Positions 37,907 to 51,032 of a DNA stretch of 64,000 bases are shown piece after piece (position 1 is the stretch's first letter; each line of letters begins with the position of its first letter). The notes beneath the pieces were generated by a model. That model was not told where the DNA came from, did no database searches, and saw only the letters and a list, made by a program, of their open reading frames with translations. A program made the translations under genes and the position numbers. The DNA lies in assembly GCF_002443255.2 (NCBI RefSeq), contig NW_019211457.1, positions 48,509,233 to 48,573,232 of the forward strand, read 5' to 3'. Source of the stretch: Varroa destructor (taxonomy: Eukaryota > Arthropoda > Arachnida > Mesostigmata > Varroidae).

Positions 37907-38379
37907 AGCATGTTTGATTCGGACACAGATAGGGACATGACTGAATATGGACCATATTACATCATTGGCATGTGATATTTTTTTTTAAACACGTATTCAA
38001 TTCTATGAGAATATGCTTAAAAAAACACCTGCGACAAACACATATTTTGTCTCCTGCTTTATAGCAGCTGCGAGTTTTATGTATTGCTATTAAGTACTTA
38101 TTTCCGCTGTCTGGCCGCTTCCAACACAAAACAAATATGTTTACACCTTGCTTCGAACCTAGATCACCTCTACATATCACAGTCTATAGTAGCTATTAAG
38201 TGTCGGTGTGAACGGCGTTGCCGAACGGTCTTTGCTATACACGTATTAGAACCTTTGCATTGTGCGTAAAAGTACTAAATCAACCAAAAAACGATTATGA
38301 GATAATAAAAGAAAATGCTTACGACATTTTATATTTAGATGGTTAGAACTCTTTAGCTCAAATTTCACAATCAGTTTCA

Positions 38380-38933
38380 GCACAGTTCGGATGGCCGTTA
38401 ACACACGAAGCGGAACAAGACAAGACAAAAGCGCGCATACAGCCCGAAAGACAGACAGACGATGCTCTATAAACACACATGTCACGCACGGATTGAACGG
38501 AACCAAAACCGGCGTTTTCACGCCTTCCATAAAGTATATTGTGGGGCCAGGCGGTGTTTCACGGTCGTTGTCAGCGAGTGTCCGTGCATTTGTTAAACGA
38601 CGGACAGTCTGTTTGTTTACATGGCGTTTGGTAATGGTGGCGAATCTGATGGTGGTTTGGGGGAGCTGGCTGACTGGCGGCCTTACTGCAGTTGTAGCGG
38701 CGTTGTTGGACATGATGACTGCTACTGCTGCTGCTTGTGGCGGAGTCAGTGGTGCTACTCGTTGCTGCTGTGTTGTTAGTAGATTTGGTGTTATTATTGT
38801 GTTGTGCGTGCTTCTGGTTTTGTGAGGGCGGCAGCATTGCCTTTTGTTTTGTGAGACTTTGTGGGGGCATCTTTGTGGTCTTTATCAGTGGTTGGATAGC
38901 AGATCGCTGGGCTCCGCGCCCTCCACTGTCAAG
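38380..38933 (+). promoter_or_regulatory. GC-rich DRAP1 promoter / 5' UTR
   Basis: The base composition shifts sharply toward G and C just above the DRAP1 start codon, which sits in a good context (AAGATGG). Frames at 38246-38713 (-) and 38391-38825 (+) are open because of this composition and have no family resemblance. Confidence 0.45.
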
Positions 38934-39470
38934 ATGGCCAACAAAAGAAAGAAGTATAATGCCCGTTTTGCGCCGGTAGGTCGAATGCTAGACGAAGCTT
39001 CGTCAGCCCCATTGAAGTGCCTGTGTTGCTCGCAACTATGCTCTACACTGCTCAATTTGATTTTATGTAATAAAACTAACCACAATAATAAATAAAACAG
39101 TAGAATGGCTTGTATTAAAATTGCTGATAAGTAGAACATGGATACGAAGCGTGGGTAGTTACCGTCAAGTTTGGCGCAAGTTGCGATATATGTTCGTTAT
39201 TTCGACCGTCTGCACATCCGTCTGGCGCTTCCCTTCATGCTGCCAACGATGAGGCCTCCCGCTTCATTAACAGAATTTTACTGATCGTTCAATATAGGTC
39301 CGATCTCATAGTTTACTATTGCTTCCCCAGCGGCTCTATAATACCAACCAGCGTCTTATTATTTACGCAGTCATTTGCTATCTGTTTAGGAACGTAAACG
39401 AAACGTGTGTATGAATCAAAAAACTAATATAACCTGTCACGTTAGGCGTACGCACACACACCACACACAT

Positions 39471-39532
<62 letters not shown>

Positions 39533-42500
39533 TGTTTAGTTGATAACTAAACTAATGCGTTAGCGCGGTTTTGTTGTGTCTGTGTTTTTGTCTCTGTTGA
39601 TAAATATTGCAGGCACGAATTAAGAAGATAATGCAGAAGGATGAGGATATCGGAAAAGTTGCCGCCGCTGTCCCAGTGATCATCTGTAAGTAACAATGCA
39701 ACGAAATGGTAGATTTTTTTTCACTTGTTTAAAATATAATAAATGATGCAGATGAAAGTAGAATAAATGACACTGTAAATAGAAACTTGTCAGGTTTCTA
39801 ACAACGCAGACCGGGATCATAATGGAAGTCGTTTGATCATCTGACATCATCATTCCGAAAAAGCTGAACATTTTCTTCTGATACGCAGATATACATGCAT
39901 TATTTTTTTCGATAATTTGCATACATAGTTCATTTATGTAACACATTTTATAGGCATCATATAATCGAGACAACAACAGGCTCGGTTGAAGGGAACTGTT
40001 AAACCATTGATTCATGAGGGGAGACAAATTTCAACTGCGTATAAAACATATCTAGTCGTTATCCTATTAACTAACCGATGAAGTATCATTTTGCAGCATC
40101 AATTTGAATTCAGGGAGCAAAACAAGTTCGAAGTGCAGATATCTAACGTTTCTGGGTGATGATCTTTTGTTTGACAAATATAAATAGGGGCAGCATTATA
40201 GTAACGTTGAAACTTACAGTAGTAATAATCGGTAATCGAAAACGAATATTAAGGACAAGAACTTCGTAATATTAATAACATTAATTAAGTTTTTATTTAT
40301 AGACGTTCGGGATTGGCTATAATGTGTGAAAGTGTTCATATCGCTGAGTTCGGATATTGAAGCACTATTACGCTATTTCCATGTCGGAAATTGACACTGC
40401 TTGTTAGTCTGCGTATTTACAATTGCATTACTTTTGAGCTAAATTGTAATACCATAAGCACGACACATTTAGTATACTCTAATTAAGCATTAGGTTGAAA
40501 CCTGGTTTTGAAATCGAGGACATTGTAACGATACCAGCAAGAAAGAGGATTTTAATGCTGCGATTATGCTAATCTGTAGGAATGAAGGCTAATCAATTTT
40601 GAGATCATAATAAATTTTATTAAGGTACATTACTTTTGTATCTAAACACAAATATTTTTCCACAGATTTGCCTCGCTTACTTTAAGTGAATTAAGGTACA
40701 GCATAAGCAACGCAATATCTCCGGAAGTTTTTTTTTGAAAATACCTCGCCCCTGCAGCATAGTGGGCGGAAGCGTGACACTACGCTTTATAATCGCCCAA
40801 AGAGTTATAATACGGTACAAACCGATATTTATTCAAAGCGTTTCTTTTCTATAGACTACGCTGTACGATTTATATGTGCCTTTGATTATATTATGACTAC
40901 ATCAGGTTTATAAAAGAGGTCATCCATGATATCAGGCATGCAGCAAAAAACCAAAATAATGTAAGGAAAAACGAGAGGACTAATTTGTATTTGACGACCG
41001 TAACTTTTACTAGACACCGTAGACGCCTATTGATAGCTCTTAGATATATTGTTTAACTCAAGGTTTTTATGAATATATGTCTTATTTACAAAATAATCAT
41101 ATATAATGAAATGAGTGATTACGGCGTTCGGAAGATGTTACTGTATGCTTCTCTATATGTTTCTTTTTAAAGGGCGTCATTTTTTTTCCCTAAATAAGCA
41201 ATTAGCAAAATTCTGTTAATGTCAGATCAAAATCCAAAATTTGGTTTCTGCCGGTTCGTAGTTTCCTAAGAGGATTAACAAATTACTGCAATTTTTTTCT
41301 TTTTAATAACGTCGTATCTTTCTGAAATGTTCAATTAATCAGTTTATTATTTAAGAGAGCGCATGGCCTGTATTATGTTAAATCTCTATGTACGTACGAA
41401 TACGAACTTAAGGCAATTCGGCTAAACATGTGTACCACCTCAGCTTAATTTTGCCCGAATAGTCAAGTACGAGCTGTCTATATGAATGTACCTATTTTAG
41501 GACCTATTTATGTTTTGACCGACTGACTAAATTCTGGGACCGTTGCAATGTTTTGGCAGCGCGGGCGCTCGAGTTATTTGTGGAGTCGCTTGTGAAAAAG
41601 GCGGAAGCTGTGACTCGATCCAGAAACGCAAGAACTCTCACAACGGCACATATGTAAGTGTTTAAACTAACTACTCAGTTATATTTATCCTTATTATGAA
41701 AAAGAAGTAAAGGCTGCGAACATAGGCGCAGCAGAAACGATTCTGAAACTTCTGATTGAGGGCAAATTATGCTACTTCTTTTGGAGTTTTCAGGGCAACG
41801 TATTTACTAAATGTGAATAAATAATAGATACGAGATCGTTGTGTTAGCTGTGTAGTTTCGGCCTTTCCTGTGGTATTGTTCGGTCAAAATCAATTGCCGG
41901 TCTAGAATTTGTATTCCAGTGTTACTTATTGGACATCGTTTTGTCAACATAACTAACATATATACTGCAGGCTAAAGCTCTTGTTGTTTTTATGTAAGTC
42001 TGCATCGCCAATTCTATAACAGACAATTGAAAGCCCAAAAATGTTTACCATACTAGTAATAGTAGTGTGTGTTGATAACGTATTTCGTGGCGTTTTTTAA
42101 CTTCATAGTGACTTATAGTACTAACGCTAATGCTTGATGTTTTAAATTGGTTCTGTGCGCAGCAAAGCCAGCATACTGACGGATTCTAGACTCGATTTTC
42201 TTCGAGACACAGTGGCTAACATACCGGACGTTCAGTATGAAGAAGAAGGCGAGTCAAGTGGCTCAGTGTCCACTACGTTAGGCCAACCAATGCCAGGCCC
42301 TGCTGGATCTCCGATGGGGAACTCAATGAGCACCGGCAGTCCTCTGCCTCAGCAGAGACCAAGTCTTCCAATGAGCCCTCTGGGATCAATGGGATCAGCG
42401 CCAGTGCCTTCTGGTAGAGGCCGTGGACGGTGAGTTTTTACTGTAGTAGGCTGTACTTGATAATTATGCGCTCTATTGTTTCTACGTACAATTATAACAG

Positions 42501-43676
42501 CATAGCTCTACATACTAATAAGAAATTAATGCCCAGTGCTGGAGCTATTAGTATTTTAAACGTAAAACGTTTAATTCCTTAAATACCTTTAATCCTGCAA
42601 GTTACTTGTGTGAGGACATTCAGCACTGCCAAATTTTAGGATACGAATCAGGCAAATCAAAGATAGTTCGCTACGAGTTAAGCCAATATCGACTCCCCTA
42701 AAGATATTTTAAAATAGACCGAAGATATATTATCATTTTTTATGCTACATTACCATATACATCCTCGACACAGATTTTAATTAAAAATAAAAAGTTTTTA
42801 ATATTCTGGTTATTGTTGAATGGTCTCGTATTTTATTTATGTGGGTGTGTCTGCTTCAGTGGGAGAGGCCGTGGTCGTGGTGGACAGTCAGCTGCTAATG
42901 GGCGTGGGGAAGATCTCAGAGAAAAGAGAAGGACGCCATTAACACCAAGCGACGAACCACAGCAAGCGCAGCAGCAAATGCAACAGCAACATCACCAACA
43001 GCCGCAGCAGCAACAACAATCAGCAAATTCGTTTCAACAACAATCTCTTCACAGTGTTCTTGGGGCTATGGGAAGTAATGGAGGTCACACGCACCCATAC
43101 TCACATCAACAGCAAATGGGTTCAGGACTTGGAACACAGGGTCAGCAGCAGCAACAGCAGCAACAACAACAGCTCCACTCGGTGGTCGGTGGCAGTGCTC
43201 ATATGAATCATCCGTACTCGATGCATTCGAATGCAAACATGACAGGAAACCACAGTAATAATCTTTGGCAACAGCAACAACATTATCCGCCTGCAGCTCA
43301 TCAAAACAGCAGTCACAGCGCTCACTCACTTCTGTCGAGCACTCATCATCAGAATTCACATCCCGCTCATCATGGCGGTCACAATACACCTCATCAGTAC
43401 GGACATCAACTCGGACAATCCCATCCAACAGCGTCGTACAATTCTCAACATCCGCATCAACATCACCACCACCAACAGCAGCAACTACATCAACAGCAGC
43501 AGCACCACCATCCGACGCCAACTCATGGCGCCGCACCAAATAATAGTGGAGGTCATTCAAGTTACGCACCTCATTCAGGCAGCCCATTCAGTTCGTTCGG
43601 GTTCGGAGCTGGTGGGTACTCGATGATGCCAGCAGTTCCCTGCTCAGGTGGTGATGATGATGATTATGACACCTGA
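38934..43676 (+). CDS. DRAP1: DRAP1 / NC2-alpha, transcription corepressor with Gln/His-rich tail
   Basis: This is the histone-fold partner of DR1; together (NC2) they bind TBP on DNA and control assembly of the RNA polymerase II pre-initiation complex. Five exons join in phase: 38934-38975, 39613-39685, 41560-41653, 42163-42429 and 42860-43676, for 430 residues. The tiny first exon encodes [14 protein letters not shown]. Exons 2-4 complete the histone fold: [51 protein letters not shown]. The human protein has about 205 residues. Here residues from about 105 form a Ser/Pro/Gly part, an RGRGRG run across the last splice site, and then about 250 residues rich in Gln, His, Ser and Asn ([10 protein letters not shown] and HHHHQQQQ runs). 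The acidic end DDDDYDT matches human DEEDYDS, so the true C-terminus is kept. Confidence 0.95.
39463..39531. repeat. (CA)n-(TA)n compound microsatellite
   Basis: CA-rich repeats run into about 25 TA units. It lies in DRAP1 intron 1, about 80 bp before exon 2. Confidence 0.95.
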
Positions 43677-46600
43677 ACAAGAATGACAGGGCCCATTTGA
43701 TTGTTGGATTGTTTTAGTGGGCTGAAATGGGGAGCACCTTAAGATTTATCCGTTATCAAGGTAAATACTGCGTGTAGAAAGGAACAATACAAGTGACTTC
43801 TGGGCTTCCAATATCCAAAAATGGGATACAAGTCCGAGGCTTCCACCTCAAAAAATTTCCATCATGTAGTAGTCGTCGTTAACCAACCCAATGATAAGAA
43901 GGGTCAAGCACAAAATAAAGTACTGAGGTGTACATGCCAGAGTTCATAGGAGTATGTATATCGCTCACTGGAAAGTAGCTAGGCTTAACAAATAATACAT
44001 TAGGCAAAGTTGAATGAAATCATCGTATGCCTATACTGGTTTGATAATAACAGACCAGTCTCTTCCCTCGTACACTATCAAGCCTTTGGGTTGTACCACC
44101 GTAAACCAGTAAAAAAAGAAAAACAATACGCAATGGCAGATCGAATTCCATCTGAAGATTAGGGTAGCGGAAAATTAGAGGTAACACATTTTGCTGATGC
44201 GTAATTATCTAGCAGAAAATTGTGGAAAAAAGTGGCTATACGTTGAAGGGGCCGCTTCGCCGCATTGATTGTATTGTATAGTTGAATGTAGTTGCATCTT
44301 CGTGTAAGCAAACAATACACATCTGATAATCAACGCACTTATATAGTAATACTAATTATAGTAATGCATGGGACGACACCATCGTGAAGAACTATATATG
44401 CATATATCAATCTAGTTGTTGGTTCAATAATCGTTGCACTTTAAGCCAAGACTAAGCCGAGGCAATAATGACAATTGAATAATTGATATATCGAGTTGCA
44501 TGCAAAACAACTCGAACAATTACTGAAGAATGAAGAAACAGTAGTCTGACGTTATATTACACAGAAAAGGAGGGAACCTAAGTGGACGGCTAAGGTGATG
44601 ATGAAGACAACATGAACGATCTCTTGTAGAAACCGTTCGAATATCTTCCTCAATCTAAATTTCAGTCTCCAACCCAAATTAAAAGTGATGTTGATTGACC
44701 TGATATTGATGTTAAAAAAGTTTCATCTCGTTCTCAGTCGAGTAATCCAGGGTACGCAGACTCCAGACAAAAGGTAAATAATTCATTTATTAATAATGGC
44801 GACAACGCTAGTGAAGGATAATAATACCATTATTACTATCGTTGTATAATATTATTAACAAGTTGTCTCATGAATGCTCTTTGATTCATAGTGGTCACTA
44901 GGTCGTCTCTAGAAAATGTGACTATGACATCGACAAGAAAGAGGGAGGTCAAAATAAAGAGACTAAAGGAAAATACGAAGAGGCAAAGACAGATAATTCA
45001 ATGTTCTAAGGGGTCTGAATTACGGTGGCATCGTATGCTTGCGGTAAATCTGGTGAAAATGATGATGTCGATGATGATGATAATAAGGATAAAGATGTAT
45101 CATAATATGATGTACATAGGGCGAGACATTGTGGGACTAGGGTTGAATCGCGTATGTGGATTAATGCAGAACTCTCCTAGATACTGACAATACATGAAAA
45201 TATCCAAAAATAGACAAAAGGATACAAATAAATTTGTAGACTGGAATAAAGCCAGCCCAAAATAATTTAGGGGGTACGATGTATTGAGGACCAACAATTA
45301 TAGAAAGATGGATGAGGATTGAAAAAATAGTGGTGACCAGATGTTAAGTAGATCGCCACATCCACAGCTACTAAAAGACTGTGTGCTTATGTAAATTAAA
45401 CGATCTCGCCCCTCTTCATTTTATGACAACTGATACGATAACGACGATAACATTACTGTTAATGACGATGGAATGTCCTTCAAACGTCGCCTTTAGGACG
45501 AATCCCGACAGAAGGTGCTAGAACTCTGTACATGTAACCAATACCAACAAAATAAAAATTGATAATTGGAAGGGGTACACTAATCACCTAGTGTAGAAAA
45601 CGGGGGCGTGGGTGTCGATGAAACAAATAAACATGAATAAAAAATAAAAAGATTTCAGCGGAAATTCGTAGCGGTTCAGGTTGAGCACAGGGGACTTTCA
45701 AACTGAATTACGCCGAGATCCGTTTTAAATAAAGTCTGTTAATTACAACAAGTGTTTGACCCGTTATTTATGATAAAGGAAACATACGCCTTCCTTTTTT
45801 CTGTAATTGTTGCTTGCTTCGCCCTGCCTTTGCATTGGACAGAGCTGGTTTGAATTCCTTCATCATCAAAAAATTATTGATTCTCTTCGTTCTTCTTCTT
45901 CGTGAGATGTTCTTCACTTTGTACAATACTTTTCTATGCTGATCTATCAGGGCCCTTTGTACATCTAGTGTACATTGTTAATTGTAAACACTACTATAGT
46001 GTTGGTATTTTGGGATATTTTCTTTTCGGTAAAGATGTTTGTGTATCTTCCTACTTTCTCCCTTATTTTCCACGTTTCATCTTCCACTCGGGAGCAAAAC
46101 TAATAGAACCGATGTATGCATTTCTTCAGCAACAAACGGGTTATCTCTTCATTCATTCAAAGCAACTCATAAGTGAAAGATGTCTGCATGAGCTGTTATC
46201 TTTAACAACGTAGATTTCACTGTTTATAATGGTCGAAAATGTCAGTTACATTTTGATTTCAGTTAATTTACCTCGATTTACAGCCACTTATGAGCCGGTT
46301 GTCCTTAAACTGTATCAAAATATAACATAGTCTCCTAGTCTCAATGAGATACTTTTTTTTGGACTTTTAACGAGGTTGACAACTAATACGCAGCTTTGAT
46401 TGGGGATGAAGACTGGAAATAGCTTTGGCATTAATTCAAGACGTCCATTATTTTTCGCCGGCATTTATGACAGTGGCCTGCTATCGCAGCCCTAAATATC
46501 TTCAGCATCGCTGCTTAGCGGAACCATGGACCTAGCCCAGTTTCGGTCCGCGACGGAGGTTTTGGCATACACCATATCTTTTGGTCTCCATCATTCCTAA

Positions 46601-47584
46601 TGGGCATTCCCTTATGTGCCACCTGAAGACGTGTACGGTGCGGGTCCTTTTCGCCGCTGAGGCATACCGTCTCAGGTATTTAATTTGTAATAGTATCCGC
46701 TGTTACCGGTCCTGTTGATACTCTCAAATAAGCAACGATTGTCGGATTAATTCTTTACTGTTCTGGGGGTAGCGTTGCCTATTGTCCCTGATTCATAAAC
46801 AATAACAATTAAAAGTAAAATCAAGGAGATTAAAATTTACTTATTGGGCAATGCAGTGGTATGAGATAGTTACATGAATCGCTTCGTTTTTTTCTGGCAA
46901 GGGAACGTTGATTTCACATTTCAATAATATCAGTCTAAACATCTTTTACGTACGCACGAATGAGAGATTTCGTGCAGTTCGCTTCACTGAATTTTTTTTG
47001 AGCAAGTTGCAAGAAGTCTAGCCATGGAAGACAGCTAGGTATTTTTTATTAGTACTTTTTTTCATTATTGTACCACAATCTTACCTGTTTCAAATCTATA
47101 TTTTTAAAGGCAAACTGGAAGCAAGTTATGTTTTATAAAGGTCATTACATTGAGTTGTAATGCATGTTTACCTTAAAAGCTATATATACCATGGTGAGGT
47201 GGGACTATTTGGCCTGCCGCATTTCGAGTCTCTATTTCACCGGACGCCGTCGATACTTATTTTACAGAGCAATCGACAGTATAAAGTGACTCCAGAGTAT
47301 AACTCAACTTAATAGAAATGCATATATATGTATGTAAGTCAATGAAAAATAAGGTATCGTAGTCTCGTACCCAAATGTACCACGTGTCGTTGTCGTCAAT
47401 AACGCGTCGCAGGTGATTGCATTTGAAATACTTATTAACAGCTTTATTAACATAACGCATTGTTCGAACAAAACAAATTGTTGACATGTCCATTACGTTG
47501 CGAACGATCATAAATTAGGATTTCTTATGGATACTTATTTATACAAGAAGCATGCGTAACCACGATTGTTATACAACATTTCAG
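43677..47584. other. Long region after DRAP1 without a clear gene
   Basis: The first part is probably the DRAP1 3' UTR. At 44580-45120 a plus-strand reading gives Asp/Asn/Ser/Lys-rich stretches such as GENDDVDDDDNKDKD, broken by stops; it looks like decayed low-complexity coding sequence or GAT-repeat DNA. A GC-richer island at 46440-46740 has no readable protein. A minus-strand open frame at 47257-47511 contains LRRVIDDNDTWYIW directly followed by a GT, so a small unassigned exon is possible, but I recognise nothing. Confidence 0.4.
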
Positions 47585-47676
47585 TCCGGTCAAATTGGCT
47601 TTGGCGAATTTTTTGGCAGCTTGTCAGTGGCCACACTATTACCGTTCCTGCTTTGTTTTCAGTTAAAGTGCAACCC
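47585..47676 (+). CDS. Candidate exon of an unrecognised membrane protein
   Basis: A clean acceptor (ACATTTCAG) and a consensus donor (GTGAGT) bracket 92 bases that read without stop as about 30 residues, including GFGEFFGSLSVATLLPFLLC. This is hydrophobic and could be a membrane helix. It ends in phase 2. The next credible coding segment on this strand is at 50685, but I could not prove that they join. I do not recognise the protein. Confidence 0.3.
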
Positions 47677-50600
47677 GTGAGTTTTCCGACGACAACAGAA
47701 CATTATACACATTATACATCTTTGAGAGTAAATGATTATCACTTATCACTTATGGTAATCACAGCTTATTTTTCAAAAAAAAATGTTTTCCCTTTAGCTT
47801 TGTTAAGTGACTCACTTCTCAAGAATCATTAGTGACCTACACATAATTCCGCCTTCGACTAATATAAACCGGTGTTGTAGGGTATATAAGCGAACGACAT
47901 AGATGTCTCCAATTTTCTTCGAAAATTAATGTATTGTAGTACACCCATTTCCATACCAACATAATGGAGGAGTCTTCGATGAATATACTGTTATATATTT
48001 TCCCGTGGCACCTGTTGTCTTCACTGATTACGCAAAGCGAGATTAAGCCTATATAGCCCCACCTCCGCCTACTTATTTCACAATTCTTACAACGTCTCTA
48101 TAGACAAAAAGTCTTGTATTATGTCAATTTGTTTGATTTGAGTGTGCCTCTAGCCCTGAAAATGTTTTCTTCTAGGGTGTGTGTATTTCGTTTACAGGAA
48201 AATATTCGTCGAAGATAAACTGCCATGTAAGACAAAAGCTAATATTTTTTACTCGGCCTATTTACGCATGTGTAACAGAAGACTGAGTGACTGTTGATAT
48301 ATAATAGCAGTTAGATTAGCATCCTAAAAGCTGTAGTTTATGCTTCGCTGAGAAGGTTTTAATGGGTTGATTTTTATTGTATAGCTTGCCGCAATAGTTT
48401 AAGGTATACGTCTTTGTTATGTTTTGCTTACGAAAAACGTTCCAGGCTTGCCTTCCTACGAAAGAAGCTAAAGTCATCAGAGATGTTCTTGGCTGTTACT
48501 AACCTAGAATAGTAACATTTAAAAATTTCATGCAAGTTAAACGAGCGTTTCAGAACGACATGGCCCTGAATTGTAGGTTCAACATTTTTTTAGACACACC
48601 AAAAGGAAGTCGGCCCCATTCTTGAGCTTCTTCGCTGTTGCAAAAAAAGAATGCTCACGCGGAGCAATCATTGGCGACTGTATGCCGAAGAATCATAATT
48701 CCTTGCTTCTGCTCACAAAAAACATGCGACGGCACGTACCGAATGTTGTATACTATCGCTGCAGAGGGAGCAGGCCTGTGCGGTTTCCGAACGGATGCGG
48801 CAAGCAAGGCTGCCAGCGCGCCTGTCCTCCAGTGTATTAGGTATTGCCGTTTATTGCAAAGCAAACCGGGTACCGCCCTCACTGCATCAACTATGATTTA
48901 TTAGGTTCGTGTTACTTTATCACTACTCGAGTACTTGATCACTAAGGAGTGTTTATAAAAAGGTTGAAAGGTCGATAGCGGTTTAGGTTACGGCGTGCTT
49001 ATAGATTATCTGTTTATTATTACCAAGGCAATAATGACAATCCCGAATTTTTCATCTTCTATTTTAAGCACCTCGTCAATTCCTTCGTATTTGATTCGGT
49101 CCTATACTGATTAAACTATTTTAGTTTCTACGCGCATGAAGAAAAGATAACGTGGGAGATCGTTCTTAGCTTCACTAATCACCCACAGGCTTAGTTAGAG
49201 ATCATTTGGAATCAACATTTTGCAACTCTGAACCATTTGTATGTTCTTTAGGTACCATCCCGTTCCTATCTCAAGACTCACCTTTTTTTAGTTGTCGATA
49301 CTATCTATTCATCTATTTTAAACATATGATTGCTTTATACATAACTTATATTAGTTGCTGTGATTGTTTTACCCATGAATAACCTGTTCAACCCATATCC
49401 TTTTTCAATCTATTCTATTTCCACTCAGCTTACGCGATGCACATCTACGTTCTGAGGCAGTGTAATAGTTCGATGCTTTTCAGTCGACTAAATGCCCAGC
49501 TGAATCACAGCGAGACACTACTCATTCGTGAGGGTATCACGTAGCGTCAGTTCGAAGTAATTTGGGAACATATTTATATTTGCAACCTACACCACATCTG
49601 TTCAGTATCATACCGTAGGTCTTGCTGGCTTCCTTCTATATCTTGGAGGCCATAATAACGATTCAAACTGATTTATACACCTACATAAAACGCTTCATTA
49701 GTGTCTTCATATATAATTCGTTATTACATTGATCGCAATAATTGCGATTTTTGTACTTACTGGAGCTAAGATTAAGTCGCGGTTGTCGTTCTTCCAATAA
49801 CAATAATAATAATAAAATTTTTCTTCACTATACTTATATATTATATATTTTAATAAATTCTTTCCAGTCTCACAATTCTTGAATGCATATATAAAGCGGT
49901 ATAAAGTTAGCTTTTCATACTTATCCCGTAAACGGTTGGATTTTTGAAGATTGTGAAACCATAATTTGTTAGCAGCACCACAATTTCAATATTTTACACA
50001 CATTTTTGCTTTCCATACAAAATATTATAAGATCCAGCGCCGATAAGTCTCGAAACATTCTTCTTATTAGTTTAATTATCTTAGTTCTTATTTCTGGTTT
50101 TTGAATATATCGAACATCATCCCTTTTTTTTTATCAAAGGTTTATAACTTCAAAAGTTTATAACTACAAATAGTTATAAACTTTTGAAGTTCCTTTCATG
50201 AAATCTCTTGGGTACAATTATATTATTCTTTGGACTTTAATAATAGTTAAAAATATAATTATTGAACAAACATGTCTAATCAAGCAATCAGCTTGAAAGA
50301 GATGCAGAGGGTACCTTTTGGCATGTATCGCTATTGGCTTTTATTGAAATATTGGAAGAGCTTTCGAGCGCGGCTATACTGAATATTCTTAGAACACAGA
50401 GATAATTACGGTCAAATACAGGCCCAAAAAGAGTTTATTTGTTGGTCTATTTGTTATTTCTATACATTAGTCTTTTCCGAGCGTAATAAGATTCTTTGTC
50501 ACGTGACGATTGTTTTCACACACAGTAAGCTATTGTTTTTAGAATGACCTCACATGTCTAATATTGTTAAATAATAATGGTTTTTAGGTTAGATATGAAC

Positions 50601-50684
50601 AGTAAACATTTGAATTTGCTCATGAGGCATTGTTTTCTTTTGTGTATCTTTTACTCCTTCAACGATTTTTTTTATGTCTGGTAG
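47677..50684. other. Unassigned region, no confident gene
   Basis: Mostly AT-rich. An open frame after an acceptor at about 48595 runs to a stop at 48840. It is Cys- and Arg-rich at its end (CRGSRPVRFPNGCGKQGC), but the other frames there are also open, so it may only reflect local GC content. A perfect hairpin lies at 50146-50191. Confidence 0.4.
50146..50191. repeat. Perfect inverted repeat, 20-bp arms
   Basis: AACTTCAAAAGTTTATAACT and its exact complement flank a 6-base loop (ACAAAT). There is no target-site duplication or transposon terminus next to it. Confidence 0.9.
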
Positions 50685-51032
50685 GGGGAACGAACAAAGG
50701 GAAGGCTGTCCATTCAAATTAGCCATTCCGCAGTTAACAGTTTCTATAAAAGCGTTGTTGGAGAAACTATCATTTATCGGACAGTCTGGATTTTTCCACC
50801 TTACACTTCGTTATTTAGCCTTGTTTGTGATAGCACCGGTGCTCCTGCCGATAAGCCGTGTACAGTTGATGTCGCTAATGCCATTTTTGCCGCTGCCCCT
50901 AAAGAAGGCGCTGCTGTGCACTCGATCGATGGGATCCTCGTGAGTAAGGGCGAACTTCTAGTAGGGGCGCCGATGCTGGACGTACCTATGAACACCAACT
51001 GTGGAAGAGAAAGCAAAAGCTTCATTCTCTAA
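50685..51032 (+). CDS. Candidate terminal exon of an unrecognised protein
   Basis: After a pyrimidine-rich tract and an AG acceptor at 50683-50684, one frame stays open for 115 codons to a TAA at 51030-51032. It reads like protein: VVGETIIYRTVWIFPPYTS, STGAPADKPCTVDVANAIF, DGILVSKGELLVGAPMLDV. There is no early Met, so it would be an internal or last exon. A consensus donor (GTGAGT) at 50940 offers an alternative end in phase 0. A second plus frame (50674-50943) is also open and gives a hydrophobic sequence, so the choice of frame is not certain. I do not recognise the family. Confidence 0.4.
   Translation, partial: GERTKGRLSIQISHSAVNSFYKSVVGETIIYRTVWIFPPYTSLFSLVCDSTGAPADKPCTVDVANAIFAAAPKEGAAVHSIDGILVSKGELLVGAPMLDVPMNTNCGRESKSFIL

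Larger units (their letters stand above)
36533..38933. other. Region between EEF1AKMT1 and DRAP1
   Basis: The missing first exon of EEF1AKMT1 should lie in the left part. From 36,600 to 38,200 the DNA is AT-rich without coding signal. A repeat unit with the core AATAGAACTATAATAATAAAT occurs at 37838-37859 and again at 37870-37890, with a partial third copy. From about 38,380 the sequence becomes GC-rich with many CG and CTG steps. This is probably the DRAP1 promoter and 5' UTR, which explains the long open frames there on both strands. Confidence 0.55.

Noticed and set aside
38246..38825. Long frames on both strands before DRAP1
   Set aside because: GC-rich promoter/5' UTR composition; no motif or homology.
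43066..43587. 173-codon minus-strand frame
   Set aside because: It is the complement of the DRAP1 Gln/His repeats.
47585..47676. Assignment to lamin B receptor / sterol reductase
   Set aside because: A loose resemblance to the first helix (EF-G, then LP) is present, but spacing differs and no following exon fits.
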